Made by a program: the position numbers and the translations under genes. From the NCBI GenBank assembly GCA_963931925.1, contig OZ007569.1, positions 71,429,618 through 71,493,617 on the forward strand: 64,000 nucleotides of DNA, written 5' to 3'. This stretch comes from Onchidella celtica. Taxonomy: Eukaryota; Mollusca; Gastropoda; Systellommatophora; Onchidiidae. Under the pieces are notes generated by a model that made no database searches, was not told the DNA's origin, and was given only the letters and a program-made list of their open reading frames with translations. Below are positions 23,301-34,679 of this stretch, piece by piece (within the stretch, counting starts at the first letter, position 1; every line of letters starts with the position of its first letter).

Positions 23301-23562
23301 AGATACCTTGGCAGTTGGAAATCGTAAAGAGCAGGCCGAACAGGCCGCTGCCCGGGCAAAATTAAATAAAATTCATCCCTAACATTCCCTCCCCCTCCCT
23401 CATCTCCCCGCCCCCCAAAAAAAAAAAAAAAAAAGAACCGCCGACAGGCGCTGCACTGTGGCGACGACGTGCCTGCTCCAGTTGTAACTGGGCTGCAGTG
23501 GCACAAAGGCAAATTTCCCAAATGGGATTAAAGAGTTATACAAAATACAAAATACAAAAATA
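23301..23562 (+). mobile_element. SINE (tail A), 5'-truncated, inside the LTR element
   Basis: Starts at ATACCTTGGCAGTTGGAAAT, so the tRNA-like head is missing. It has the C/A-rich stretch and tail A ending in AAAATAC repeats. It is younger than the LTR element it sits in. Confidence 0.88.
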
Positions 23563-23918
23563 CATATTATCAGTCGCTTATACATCGGAGGACAGGAACA
23601 TTGACAGGATCTGTGTGAACGAGTTGTCGACTTTAAAATATTGACATTATAAATAGGATATGAAGAATGGTTGATATGTTGAGTGGTTGTGATTCTGTAT
23701 TAGGTATTGTGTTTAGTTAGCTATTAATGATGTGATACATATAATTATGCGTATTGCAGGGCATATTGATCCCCATATTTTTCCCTGATTCCGGTATTTT
23801 ATGTACTAGGGGTATTGCTAGGTCAGTTTCGTGTAAGTATTGCTCACGCTCACTCGTTGACAGTCATCTTGATGCGATTTGAAATTAATTGCATTAATTT
23901 TTTTGGGGTGGGGGATGA

Positions 23919-25009
23919 TGTCACGAGTGGAGTGAATGCAATTAAGGGGATTGCTACAGAGCGGGTGTATAGTAAGAAGGGCTCACGGCAGACAAGTAGG
24001 GAAAAACGGGAAAGGGGGTGAGCAAGGATTAAACGGGGTGAGATCAGTGTGTTTACCAGTTCACTGCACAGAGATAGTCCAAAGAGAACGGACGCAAGTA
24101 AGAGCCCAGCGGGCGAACAGAGGGGAGCAGTCGGAAGACTAATGAAAGTGTTTTTTCCAGTGATGACTGGTAGGTGGAACGTTGATTGATAATTATGATT
24201 GATGTATTATATTCGTCTATGACCATGATGTAAATAAGTATATGTGAGGAATGTGGAAGTCCTCGATACTGTATATAGCAATGTGCGCCATGAGCGATAG
24301 ATGGAAGTTGAGTTCATGGATTTGTAGCGCGAGTGAGTATGGTGTACTACGGTGGAGGTGTGTTACCGTAAGATGTGGTGAGTGAAATGTGAACTATTGT
24401 GTGTACGCTTCATGAGATGTAAAGAGGGGTGAAGTGAATAGAAGTGGTATGGCATTATTATACCAATGTAATGTTATTCTTGTAGGTGTCGGGGACGGGC
24501 CGAAGAGCCGCGTCGGTGAGCACGGGGGATAGGCCAGCATAGGGCCGAAGGCCACACATAGGCCGAGAGTGAGCTGTCGGTGCAGGACAGGAGAGGCACA
24601 TGAGTCGTGGCAGTCTGGCCACAGACAGGGATGTATCTTTGATGCTGATGTACTATTTGAAATGCGAATGTGCTATTACCATGTTGAGGTGTTATTGGAA
24701 TGTTAAGACGGCGGTGCCAGTGAATTATTAAGGTGCTTGCTAGTAAGACATGGAGAGGAGAAGCTGAGACCGAAGTGTCTTTAGAAAGTAACTACCGGGT
24801 TGTGGACCCGAGGAAGTGTGCGTAAGGGAGAAGGCCGTTGTACGGCAGTTGAAGTGAATAATATAATGTCTGTAATTGCGCTATTATCTGTATAATTATG
24901 TTTAATAAATGTGTGAGTCTGATGGGTTGTTCTGTTACGTGTATACTTGTTCGTTCGTGATTGTTGTCCTGTTATAAATATTGCATCTCCCAGTCTGGGA
25001 TTTGTGACA
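23919..25009 (+). repeat. 3' LTR
   Basis: 1091 bp, almost identical to the 5' LTR. Preceded by the purine-rich GGGGTGGGGGATGA. Confidence 0.95.
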
Positions 25010-25215
25010 ATGATAATGATGATGATGGTGTTGGTGGTGGTAGTGGTGATGATGATAATGATGATGATGATGGTGGTGGTTATGATGATGATGATGATGA
25101 TATATGATGTTGATGATGGCAGTGGTGGTGGTGATGATGATGATGGTGATGATGTTGATGATTGCAGTGGTGGTGGTGATGATGATGATGGTGATGATGA
25201 TGATGATGAATGGCT
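25010..25215. repeat. GAT/GGT microsatellite, right part
   Basis: Continuation of the array that ends at 17832, separated by the LTR element. Confidence 0.9.
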
Positions 25216-25958
25216 ATTGCAACGGTTGTTAAAACATCCGCATGATGCTAATGATGATGGGGCTGATATATGTCGTCGCTGCCACTGTGGTTGTTGAAAC
25301 ATCAGACCATGTTGTATGTGACTGAACGGGAAGGAAAATGTGCTATCATTGACAGAACCTGTCCTGCAACACGAAGGGACCAGTTCGCCCTCTTAGAACA
25401 TACAAGGTTCTATCTCCACTTTTGGGCTGAAGTGAGTTAGACACCGCACACTACTTCTACAGCCCTTTTCCATTGTGTAACAAAGTATCAAACTGATTCG
25501 GTGTGTAAATTGTAAGTATCACTATAAGGAAAAAAAAAAAAAAAGCTATGAGTGCATGAAACTTCAATCTTCAGTTTCAGAAAAGTTGACGGAAGGGAGT
25601 TAGAACCTTGTCATCCTAAGGGGACGTATTCCTGACCCAGCATGCACCAGCGCCTGTGAGCAAGTCATTGAGCACGTACATTGCTGGCGACAGCACTCAC
25701 TCAAACATGGACAGTCTGGTCTCAATGAGGCTTGATTAGGCTGGAGTTTTCATTGGCCAGGGACAAGACACCAAAAATGAATACGGTAGGTGGAGTTTGT
25801 TTTTGTCTTTTTCGGGGGGGGGGGGGGGGGAGGGGGGAGTGGGGCAGCAGGAGCAGAAGAGAGATCATTGGACGTCAGGAAATGTAAAACATAGAGGGGG
25901 GAAAAAATCTGAAAGTGTGATGTTTTATGTCATATGTTCAGGCTTTCCCCGACAGCGG
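25216..25958. other. No gene recognised
   Basis: Contains an A15 run near 25530 and a long G run at 25816-25842. Confidence 0.5.
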
Positions 25959-25959
25959 G

Positions 25960-26642
25960 TGAACACACACACAAACACCCACACACCCGGTACCCGCACA
26001 GACATAGCACACATACACACGCAGACACAGCACACACAGACATCACACACACAGACATCGCACACAGAGAGACATCGCACACATATACACACACACGCAG
26101 ACATAGTACACATATAAAACACCCCCGCAGACAGCACACACACGTAGGACTCACACGCCGACATAGCATACACACATAACACACACACGCCGACATAGCA
26201 CACACACATAGGACTCACACGCACACGCAGACATAGCACACACACACATAACACACACGCCGACATAGCACACACATAAGATACACACACACACGCAGAC
26301 ATAGCACACACACATAACACACACGCCGACATAGCACACACATAAGATACACGCGCACACGCAGACATAGCACACACACATAACACACACGCCTACATAG
26401 CACACACATAAGATACACACGCACACGCAGACATAGCACGCACCCACATAACACACACGCCGACATAGCACACACATAAGATACACACACACACGCAGAC
26501 ATAGCACACACACATAACACGCACGCCGACATAGCATACACATAAGATACACACGCACACGAAGACATAGCGCGCACACACACACACATAACACATATCA
26601 CACACACAGATATAGCATGCACACGCACAGACTTGCCCGCGT

Positions 26643-26678
<36 letters not shown>

Positions 26679-26690
26679 TCAGACCCACAC
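25960..26690. repeat. AC-rich array with about 65-75-bp higher-order unit
   Basis: CACACACATAACACACACGC + CGACATAGCACACACATAAG blocks repeat about eight times and end in a pure (AC)n run near 26645-26675. Apparent cysteine/valine-rich proteins on the minus strand are artefacts of the repeat. Confidence 0.93.
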
Positions 26691-26934
26691 GTACGCCCAT
26701 GCACACTCTGGACATGACTGGAAGCAACGACTGTTAAAAAAAGAATGAAAAAATCAAACTGGTCTATGCCATTATAGTAAAGTATTCGGATCGTTTTTGT
26801 TGTTAAACTTTCCTGTCTAGCCGATCTTCTTAAAAGAGACACAGTTACATAATGTTTCTAAAAATAAAACTGACTTTAGTGTAATTTAGTTTGGTGTTTT
26901 CTTTTTGTCTCTCACGCTCAGTGAGTCAGTGGGT
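26691..26934. other. No gene recognised
   Basis: Nothing coding recognised. Confidence 0.5.
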
Positions 26935-27085
26935 CGGTCCGCCCGCCAGTCAGTCAGCTAGCCAGTGCATGAAAGAGTGATTGCGTGAATGAGTCAGTCC
27001 ATCAGTGATTGAATGAGTGAGTGAGTGAGTGTGGGTGAGTGAGTGAGTGAGTGAGTGAGTGTGTGAGCAAGCGGACGAGCGAGTG
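26935..27085. repeat. Tetranucleotide GAGT/CAGT microsatellite
   Basis: Imperfect CAGT then GAGT units, ending in a clean (GAGT)n run near 27035-27060. Confidence 0.85.
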
Positions 27086-27375
27086 ACAAGCACCAATTCT
27101 AGGCCCATCTATGATCCTAACCGTCTAACAGAATCAAGCAAATAGTTTTTCCACTTGTCACCTTCCTCGTTTTGACTCAATCAGAAAACATGTCCACAAG
27201 TCGAATGGTTATCCTCATTTTGAGGGGCACGAACATTTTAATAAAATGTAAAATGTGCACATGCAACATTCGACCGAGACTTTGCGTAAGAATCTTGCCT
27301 GTCCCTCCGACAAAGGACTTCGTGTAAAACCGGCTATTTTAGAAGATTAATGTAAGAGTTTGCATTCTCATTCTT

Positions 27376-27778
27376 TTCTGTATTTTGTATACTTCTTAAA
27401 TCCCATTTGAGAAATTTGCCTTAGAGCCCAGTTAAAAGTGGAGCAGACACATCGTCGCCGCAGTGCAGCGCCGGTCGGCGTCTTTTGGGGAGTGGGGGAG
27501 GGGGGGGGTGAGATTGGTAGTTTTTTTTCTTTTTAAATTTTGCCCGGGCAACAGCCTGTTCGGCCGGCTCTTCTCGATTTCCAACTACCAAGGACACTTG
27601 CCCTCCCAGTTTTTCGTCCTTCTCCGAGAAGACTAGGTGCTCGATCCTACCTACCATAGGATCAGGGCAGGAAGATGAAAAAAATCCGAAAATTCCAACA
27701 TGCCCACACCGACCGGGAAACAAACCCGGTCCTTCGGCATGAGAGACGAGCACCTTGCCCATAGACCAACATGTCTAG
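27376..27778 (-). mobile_element. SINE (tail A)
   Basis: Tail A at 27376-27480, then a body with a G-rich run. The head at 27778-27690 has GGTCTATGGGCAAGGTGCTC and GGGTTTGTTTCCCGG. Confidence 0.9.
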
Positions 27779-27814
27779 ACCAGTGTATGATGGTGTGTTG
27801 TTGTGTGGACATCT

Positions 27815-28341
27815 GTGACACCCACAGTCAGACTGTCGCTTAGTGAAACGGCTTTTTCTATTGATGGGCCCAAAATTGTGGAACAACATTAGTGTTGACA
27901 TCAGGAAACGTGAAAACATCGTCACATTTAAAAGAGGCTCAAAACTGAATTGTTCAGGATTGTTTTCTTTGAAACTGAATGATGTCCCTTTTGGTCTTAG
28001 AAGTTTGACTCATTCGCTATGGCAAGCCGAATATTTGGCTTGGAGAATTTCGTTTCGCTATAGAAAGTCAAATATTTAGCTCCAGTGGACACCGATTTTC
28101 CAACACTAATACTTAAGTCAACTTCTTGAAATACTGAATCTCAGCCTAGTTCACAGATTTTCCTTTACCCTAATGTCTATTATGTCTTGTGTTTATGCTG
28201 AGTGAAAAAGAAATATCTGAGAACTACGTCTAATTTTCAGATTCACGAGTGTTGGGAGTTTCTGTCCACACCCACAAAAGTTACCGTAGGGAATAAGTTG
28301 AGGATGAGAGCAGATCAAGTGTTTGTTAATGTGTGAGTGGG
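27815..28341 (+). mobile_element. CR1/L2-like LINE 3' end, interrupted, remnant
   Basis: Same family as 6525-6850, with the RT tail block (FSIDGPKLWNNISVDIRKRE). The match breaks at about 28005-28292 (an unmatched segment of roughly 285 bp), resumes at 28292, is split again by a SINE at 28342-28786, and ends near 28895. Confidence 0.7.
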
Positions 28342-28786
28342 TTGATTTGAGGTCTTTATTTTAGGAGGTTCGCTGCCCTTGGCATTTACACCTCACTATA
28401 CTTGTTTTTATTATTTCTTGTTCTGGCGGGGGGGGGGGGGGGGGGGGAGATGATATGGATAAATTTTAATCTATTAATTTCAATTTTGCCCGGGCAGCGG
28501 CCTTTCAGCCTGCTCTTTACGATTTCCAACTGCCAAGGTATCTTTAACGTGCGCAACGTGCACACGGGCCCTCCGAATTTTTCGTCCTTATCCGAGAAGA
28601 CTAGGTACTCGATCCTACCCCCCAATAGGACCAGGGACTTGAAAGTATGAGAAAAATCCAATTTCCAAGAACTACTCGATCCTACCCCCCAATAGGACCA
28701 GGGACCTGAAAATACGAGAAAAATCCACTTTCCAACATGCCTGGACCCTTGGCATGAGAGGCGAGCACCTTGCCTCTAGACCACCT
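28342..28786 (-). mobile_element. SINE (tail B) with internal duplication
   Basis: Flanked by the perfect 12-bp duplication TGTGTGAGTGGG (28330-28341, 28787-28798) in a LINE tail. About 62 bp around CGATCCTACCCCCCAATAGG occurs twice in tandem (28608-28735). A 20-base G run lies at 28428-28447. The B box of the head is largely lost. Confidence 0.9.
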
Positions 28787-28798
28787 TGTGTGAGTGGG

Positions 28799-28895
28799 AG
28801 CATGGCGAATTGATTTTATATTAATCCTGTTCTAATTTTAGTTCAGCGCTTAAGAGCACACCATTTTTTGTGGATTTGAAGGCTATGCTAGCTAA
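28799..28895 (+). mobile_element. CR1/L2-like LINE 3'UTR, end piece
   Basis: Continuation of the LINE tail after the SINE, ending GTGGATTTGAAGGCTATG as in the copy at 6850. Confidence 0.7.
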
Positions 28896-28898
28896 CTA

Positions 28899-29120
28899 TT
28901 ACAATTGCAATAACGGTAATGTAGCCACTTTATACAAAATTCGCTGTTCATCTGGCAGCCGGCGCAAGGACTTCAAGGTGGTACGCAATGAAACCATACC
29001 AGCTGCATTCGTGACCCCATCTGATACATCAAAGGGATTGTCCTGTTTGTGAGGTGCCAGGTCACGGCTGAGGTTCCAGAGGATATTTTGGGTCAACTGC
29101 TGGGTTCTGGTCCACTCCGC
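28899..29120 (-). pseudogene. Unrecognised protein fragment, possibly transposon-derived
   Basis: A 70-75-codon minus-strand frame with reasonable composition, ending SLRRLPDEQRILYKVATLPL then two more residues before the stop. The end faintly recalls a BESS-type dimerisation motif of MADF/Myb-like transposon proteins. No start or splice signals chosen. Confidence 0.25.
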
Positions 29121-29339
29121 TGGCCATCAGAAAACTCATCTCTGAAATTAATCAATCTCACCACATTGCCAGTTTCTTTGATCTGTATTGAAAACTACCC
29201 CCCCCCCCCCCACCCCCGGCGCGAGCCTGACCCGTGACGTCACTGCTGGTCATTAATGCTGCCCATGAGACGGAGAAAGGGCGTATGTCTGGCCAGTTCA
29301 CATTTCCTCATCATTGTAGCATTGTCAGAATGAAATATG
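29121..29339. other. No gene recognised
   Basis: Contains a C14 run near 29200. Confidence 0.5.
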
Positions 29340-29735
29340 TTTTATAATGTTAATAATAATAATACATAGAATTTCTATAGCGCATTTCTAATAAAATTAT
29401 TACTCAATGCGCTGTACATTGCATTAATGATTCATGCATACACTTTCCAAATCTCATACTAAAACACGCACTCTCAACCATACACACTTTCAGTTTCACA
29501 AACACAGACGCTCTTAGTCATATGGCACTAGGTAAAAGAATCAATTGTAACATCAAAGTACAGAAAAGAATTTTGAAAATTTAACAGTTTCGAAGGAAAA
29601 GGTGATGTTTTACGCTTTTCTTAAAGCTTTCAAGATTCGGTGATTCACGAATGTTTAAGGGTATCTGGTTCCAGATCTTTCTCTAGAGGCTACAAGTCTG
29701 TACAACTAGTGGTTTCCTTTGGTCATCGCAAACGG
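29340..29735 (-). mobile_element. LINE 3' end with TAA-type tail, remnant
   Basis: Reads as an RT C-terminal block (WNQIPLNIRESPNLESFKKS, then VKHHLF) followed by a stop and a 3'UTR with ATGCGCTATAGAAATTC and a short (ATT)n tail. Typical of CR1/L2-like or related LINEs in marine invertebrates. Confidence 0.7.
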
Positions 29736-30204
29736 GAACTTGAACCAAACAAAAAAAAACAAGTGCAGGAAGGAATTTTTCTTTTTTTTTTTCTTCTTTG
29801 CCTTCTGTAAAAACGTGTTTTTTGTTTTGTTTTGTATACCAATTTTCCCTTAATACGGTAGAATTGTCCGCTGCTGGTCAACGTCGCCCATGCCCACCCC
29901 CCATAACGCGTAAGAACTGCCCACTGCTCATCAATGTTCCCTCCCCAGCACGCCACCCGCTCACCCACCTATCCCGTCCACAATGGCAGAGATCTCTTTC
30001 CTCCTCCCACGCCGGGCAGCACTTTACTGACCATTCAGTTTGGTCAGCTCCACAAAGCTCTGAAGTCTGGGCCAGTGGACGATGGTTCATGTCCAGTTCT
30101 GTCGTGAGTCAATGTTCTTTTGATCCGCTTCCGTGGTTTTTCTGTCTGTGTGTCTGCCTGTGTCGGAGTGTGTAAGTGTGTCTGTCCTTTCAACCTGTCT
30201 GTTT
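29736..30204. other. No gene recognised
   Basis: Nothing coding recognised. Confidence 0.5.
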
Positions 30205-30515
30205 GTCTTTCTGTCTCTCCCTCAGTCTCTCTCTCCCTTTCTCTCTCTCTCTCTCCCTTTCTCTCTCTCTCTCTCTCCCTTTCTCTCTCTCTCTCTCCCT
30301 TTCTCTCTCTCTCTCTCCCTTTCTCTCTCTCTCCCCCTTTCTCTCTCTCTCTCACTTTCTCTCTCTCTCTCTCTCCCTTTCTCTCTCTCTCTCTCTTTCT
30401 CTCTCCCTCTCTCTCTCTCTCTCTCTTTCTCTCTCCCGTTCTCTCTCTCTCTCTCCCTTTCTCACTCTCTCTCTTTCGCTTTCTCTCTCTCTCTTCTATC
30501 CTCTTTTCTCTTCCT
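30205..30515. repeat. CT-rich microsatellite (TCTCTC/CCTTTC)
   Basis: About 300 bp of TCTC with spaced CCCTTT. Frames through it are Ser/Leu-rich or Arg/Glu-rich artefacts. Confidence 0.95.
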
Positions 30516-32424
30516 ACCACCGTCATCTTCATCCACTTTACCATCATTATCAGCACCATCACCACCACCACCACCACCGACAACAACGCAAACACGCCAA
30601 CCAACGTACAATCAAACAACTGCAACAACAACCAGAGACTATGTTCTGAAACATTCACCATGCCAGAGAAATTCAGTGGGAAACCCGAACCACGATAGAC
30701 TGTCAGAAATGTCAGAAAGGAAAACATTTAAAATATGTCATAACATATGAAGTAAACGTTTCATTCAGGTTAGAAATAAATCAACCACCTTAATTAATTT
30801 CCCTGTCCCAAATGAGATTTCCTGTCAGAAAGGACTTCAAAATATGTTTTTATGCCATCCGAGAGGAATTCTTTTTTAATGCTGATTAAACTTAATTTTA
30901 AAGTCAAGCTAATTAGCCGCTCTTGTGACATGGAAGAGCTCAGATATGTTTTTGTTAATTTCAGCTTTAAAACTGACCTTTTACAATTTGTGATTGAAAA
31001 TGCGACGGAAAGCAGTAATCGGCATACAATGCGCCCACAGATTTACTGGCATTGGATATTATCTTAATCAGCAGTGAGCACAATATTTACATGTTACAGG
31101 TTCTCTACTCTGGCCTCGCTTATTACTTCTTCTTTCGTTCACCAATCTAAATCTGCAGATTTGTTCTTTTGAGAAAATCTACGGTTTTCTGCAGTTCTGG
31201 CAGAGCACCATCGAGTTTGATATTCAGGTCGGTGGGTTTAGGCCAATAGATGTCGCTTATTACAACACAGATCCACATTCAAACCAACTTATAGGACTGT
31301 AAGGCAGCTTGTACAACGAAGTTAACAGGGATGCTGCCAAAATTGAATAAAAGCAAAAGAAAAAAAAAACCCCAATATTATTTTCACTCTTTGATTGGGT
31401 GACCACTGGAACGGATGTCAGGGGCCGCGACGTCGCCCCTTCTGCCAACCATTCTCTACGCCACTGCTGCCAATGCCACCCACTGCCCCCGTCATAATTT
31501 CGTCACGCTTCGGCATTTGTGCCCTTACGCAAACGTGACACCTAGTGAGAACATCAAACCAGATTTGAAAAAGATCCCATCCCAGTTTAGTCTCACAGAA
31601 CCAACTAACTGAATTATTGCATTCATTTGACACCCACGAGTCAATTCTTTGATGCACGAGTCAATTCTCTAGGGTGGTCCGTCTCGTGACCCCTCAAAAT
31701 TAGCATATAAAACCTGGTTATTTTCCTTGGTCTGGAAAAATGTGGGTGTTTACAGCGTAACTGTTGACAATGCATGGCTAACTCCGTCAACGTGGGAGTC
31801 ATTTGTGTGATTTTCCCCCTGGGACACACGGACAGAGGGAAGGGCGGCTACTTAATGGCCTGAATTGATTGGTAGAGTTCTATGGTTTGCTAGACGAAGC
31901 TTTTGATCCTAGTCAGGTTTGTTTCCCTGTGAAAATCCATCTTTTTGAAGCTTTGGACACCAAGACAAGATTTAAATACTGACATGAATAGATTTCCGGC
32001 TAAACATCATTCTTCTTTAAACGTATTGTTTATAAAAGAACAAAATTTCTTTCACGGGGTTTTATGTACGCCTACATGGTCCCAGATTTTTAATTCAGGG
32101 TACTTTCACATGTTCACCAATTGGGTTTGGCACGCAAGCCCCGCTGGATGTGGTCAGGTCGCTATCTCTCGCTAAACTCCAAGTCATCTTCGTAAAGTAT
32201 TGAACTTCCATGGCATTGGGTGAGCCCAAAACGCCTGGGGTTAACAAAATTAGTTAAATTATCTCATTCAGGGCGGAAAGACATATTCTATGGGACAGTT
32301 CAGTTCGGTCTTTTCTGCGTTCCAACTTGTCTGCCAGCTGATGATAAATATGCCGACGTTACCGAAGAATTCAAATTGACGACTGCCCTGTGTGCGTAAG
32401 CTATAAACTTCCATATTTATAAGC
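30516..32424. other. No gene recognised
   Basis: About 1.9 kb with an (ACC)n patch near 30560. No frame with a recognisable domain. Confidence 0.5.
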
Positions 32425-32760
32425 AAGCGTCGGAGTTTGAGTTTGAGTTCGGAGATTTCACGTTGACCCGACAACGACCACATTGTGCCAGGAAAAAGTA
32501 AGACAATGGACAGAATGTAACAGAAAAACGATAGGACCGGAGGAGATCCCGCCAGACTCGTCCACCAACCACACGCGAGCTTTACAAGAGTTCGAGTTTG
32601 AGCTTAGAGAAGGCACGTCGATACAACACGGTCACACTGTGCTAGGAAGAAGCAAGAGGATAGACAGAATGTAACAGAGCGGTAGGAAAGAAGGAGAACG
32701 AGCGTCCAAGGCCAGTGAATGAGAAGTTGCAAAGGTCTGTCTTTGCCCGACCATTGTAAT
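32425..32760. repeat. Dispersed repeat R4 with internal duplication
   Basis: GAGTTTGAGTTTGAGTTCGG...GACAGAATGTAACAG (32435-32522) is repeated at about 32590-32675. Related, inverted pieces occur at 34680-34810 and 41050-41240. Confidence 0.55.
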
Positions 32761-32992
32761 CCGGTACACGTAATGACATTGTTCAGGCTGACTGCCACAG
32801 TGCAACTCACTTGCACCTTCCCGTGGACAGGCAGTCTTGAGTACATCGCTAATAAATATCCTCCACCGTGACCAGTCATTACTACCAAAGTACACATGCG
32901 TCATTCGGCAAGACTGGATGTGCTGGTGGGGGGTGAAAGGGTCACCTGACAGCAGTAGTACAACAGGGAGAAACCCCGAGATTCTTCTAGAA

Positions 32993-33019
32993 CAGCGGTT
33001 ATCAACCATTTTCAGGCAA
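32993..33019 (+). mobile_element. hAT-like terminus
   Basis: CAGCGGTTATCAACCATTTT resembles the common animal hAT end CAGCGGTTCTCAACC. The matching far end was not located. Confidence 0.4.
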
Positions 33020-33475
33020 TCGCCCCACTGAGCCCCAAATTTTCTTTCTCGCTACCTCCCTCCCCCAGCCTTAACCTATCCAAACATGCAACTAAAAGTG
33101 CACAGACTCGACATAAATTATGTTAGGGCTTTCAAAGCTTTTTTAGTGACACTCGATTTATTAATTATTCAGATAATTATTACGAACAAAAATAGAAAAT
33201 AGCCTTCATCAAATGTATCAACAACTGCCTGTCCCTATTGGTAAAACCCATGTAGATGTATCGTTAACGTGATTTTCACGTGGTTGGTGTGATGTGATCA
33301 GCCATGTAATGTCGGTGTTTGTGAGAAGCAAATGCAGATAGACCCGCACACACATCTGAAGCTTGCTACTCTGGTTTTGAGATGTCTTTACACTGCACAC
33401 GTTCCTTTTTCTACAACATATAACATCATGGGGGGGGGGGGGGGAGGAGGAGCTACCAGAGGGAGAAGGAACGTT
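33020..33475. other. No gene recognised
   Basis: Possibly interior of a hAT-like element. Contains a G14 run near 33430. Confidence 0.4.
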
Positions 33476-33875
33476 ATTCCAGAGGGAAGAATAGATGCTT
33501 TGCAACTTTATCCCCAAACCTGTGTAGCCCTCTTGTTTGAAAATGACTTGACCCTCGATGCAGTACTGCTAGCAGTTCTTCTTGCAAATGCCCAGGCGTC
33601 ATAGGTGCATCGTAACCATCAGGGTTCTTAACTCCCTCAGCAACACATAGGTCTCGCAGTTCTTGAAATCGCCTGTGCATGACTTTGCCAAGTTGAGTGA
33701 AGTGAACGATTCACCCCCGTTTTCCACAACTCCAGCTGGACAGAGTAAGACAACAGGATTATATTGGTCCTGTTGCCGTCAGAGTTCACCTCATTAAATT
33801 TGACAAACAATTTTAACATGCAGGCAACTTCTGTATTCTCTCTCCAGGCTGGTATGCCGACTCCTGTTGCTAAAA
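33476..33875 (-). pseudogene. Unrecognised broken protein-coding fragment
   Basis: Two adjacent minus-strand frames look protein-like: GVGIPAWRENTEVACMLKLF then VKFNEVNSDGNRTNIILLSY at 33870-33700, and a +1/-1 shifted FQELRDLCVAEGVKNPDGYD at 33670-33480. One frame change separates them. It may be the body of an old transposase or a host pseudogene; family not recognised. Confidence 0.3.
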
Positions 33876-33960
33876 AAAAAAATAATCAAAACTTCTGCAC
33901 TGATTCAAACAGCTCAAAAAAGCATCGAAGGCATTGACTCATTTACAAGCACCAGACTTC

Positions 33961-34264
33961 TATAGACCCTTTCAACTTCCGCGCTACGGTTGTTTGCGGG
34001 GAGCCGCACGGCTCCGAAAAGCACCGTGTAGGGCAAAAACCTCAACTTGACTTGATGATGGCATCTGAATATGTGCACATTCAAGGCAAAGGTGCATTTT
34101 TATGCCAGAACCAGCACGTAACGGGTTTGTACAGTTAGGTGCCCAACAAGAGGATGGCATCGTTCGACCGTTGTTCACCGCTTCCGCCCTATAAGTGAGG
34201 CACGCCGCCATTTTGTTTGCAAATCACGTGATATGGAGGACGGTAAATTAAAAGGGTCCATAGG
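33961..34264 (-). mobile_element. Miniature transposon carrying half a THAP domain
   Basis: About 300 bp between inverted ends TATAGACCCTTTCAA and, inverted, CTATGGACCCTTTTAA. Inside, the minus strand from 34170 reads MPSSCWAPNCTNPLRAGSGI then KMHL, the first half of a THAP zinc finger (C-x4-C pair). The second Cys/His half is absent, as if only the first exon was kept. THAP domains are the DNA-binding ends of P, Kolobok and some Harbinger-related transposases. Host duplication is TA or TATA (unsure). Confidence 0.6.
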
Positions 34265-34679
34265 GAGAAGAAGTCACTCGAATTTTTCGTCTTCTCAATA
34301 TGGGCGGCGAGAAGGCCAGGTACCTCTATTTAACAACGTCCATGAAGATTTGATGCCTTTCCATCATTGATAGGTGCTCCATCTGTTGCAGCTGAAATTA
34401 CGTTGGTCATTGGCGTGGCCTTCTCTCTAGATTAATCCACCACCTAATATCATTTAGATCTAGGAAAATGAATAGCGTATACCTGGCGTAATTTTTTCTA
34501 ACAATGGCCATACATAACACGACTTAGTGTCAACGTACATGCATTTGTTGTACCTCTTCTACATACGAAAAGAGCTCCAGTTTTTCACAAAATGGAGATA
34601 GAACAAACGAGAACGAAGGTCGTGAGCACTAGAAGTGTGTGAAATCTTTCTGATTATTGAGACGCTAAACTGTAGTTTT
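34265..34679. other. No gene recognised
   Basis: Nothing coding recognised. Confidence 0.5.

Larger units (their letters stand above)
17833..25009 (+). mobile_element. Ty3/Gypsy-type LTR retrotransposon, young but broken
   Basis: 7177 bp with two 1091-bp LTRs of the TG...CA type and a 5-bp duplication ATGAT (17828-17832 and 25010-25014) in the GAT array. A tRNA-Pro-like primer site (TGGGGGCTCGTCCG) follows the 5' LTR; a purine tract precedes the 3' LTR. Parts seen: gag with zinc knuckles, protease, integrase pieces, RT and RNase H, not in the usual Ty3/Gypsy order. Only about four differences between the LTRs by eye point to recent arrival. The internal region is rearranged and broken (roughly three or more breaks); a SINE sits inside it. 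Confidence 0.93.

Noticed and set aside
25925-26842. Cys/Val-rich frames on the minus strand
   Set aside because: AC-rich tandem array, no unique coding part.
30044-30750. Ser/Leu-rich and Arg/Glu-rich frames
   Set aside because: CT microsatellite.
32604-33009. Overlapping minus-strand frames of 97 and 125 codons with several cysteines
   Set aside because: Considered as hormone exons; cysteine spacing fits no family, and GPA2 exons were found complete elsewhere.
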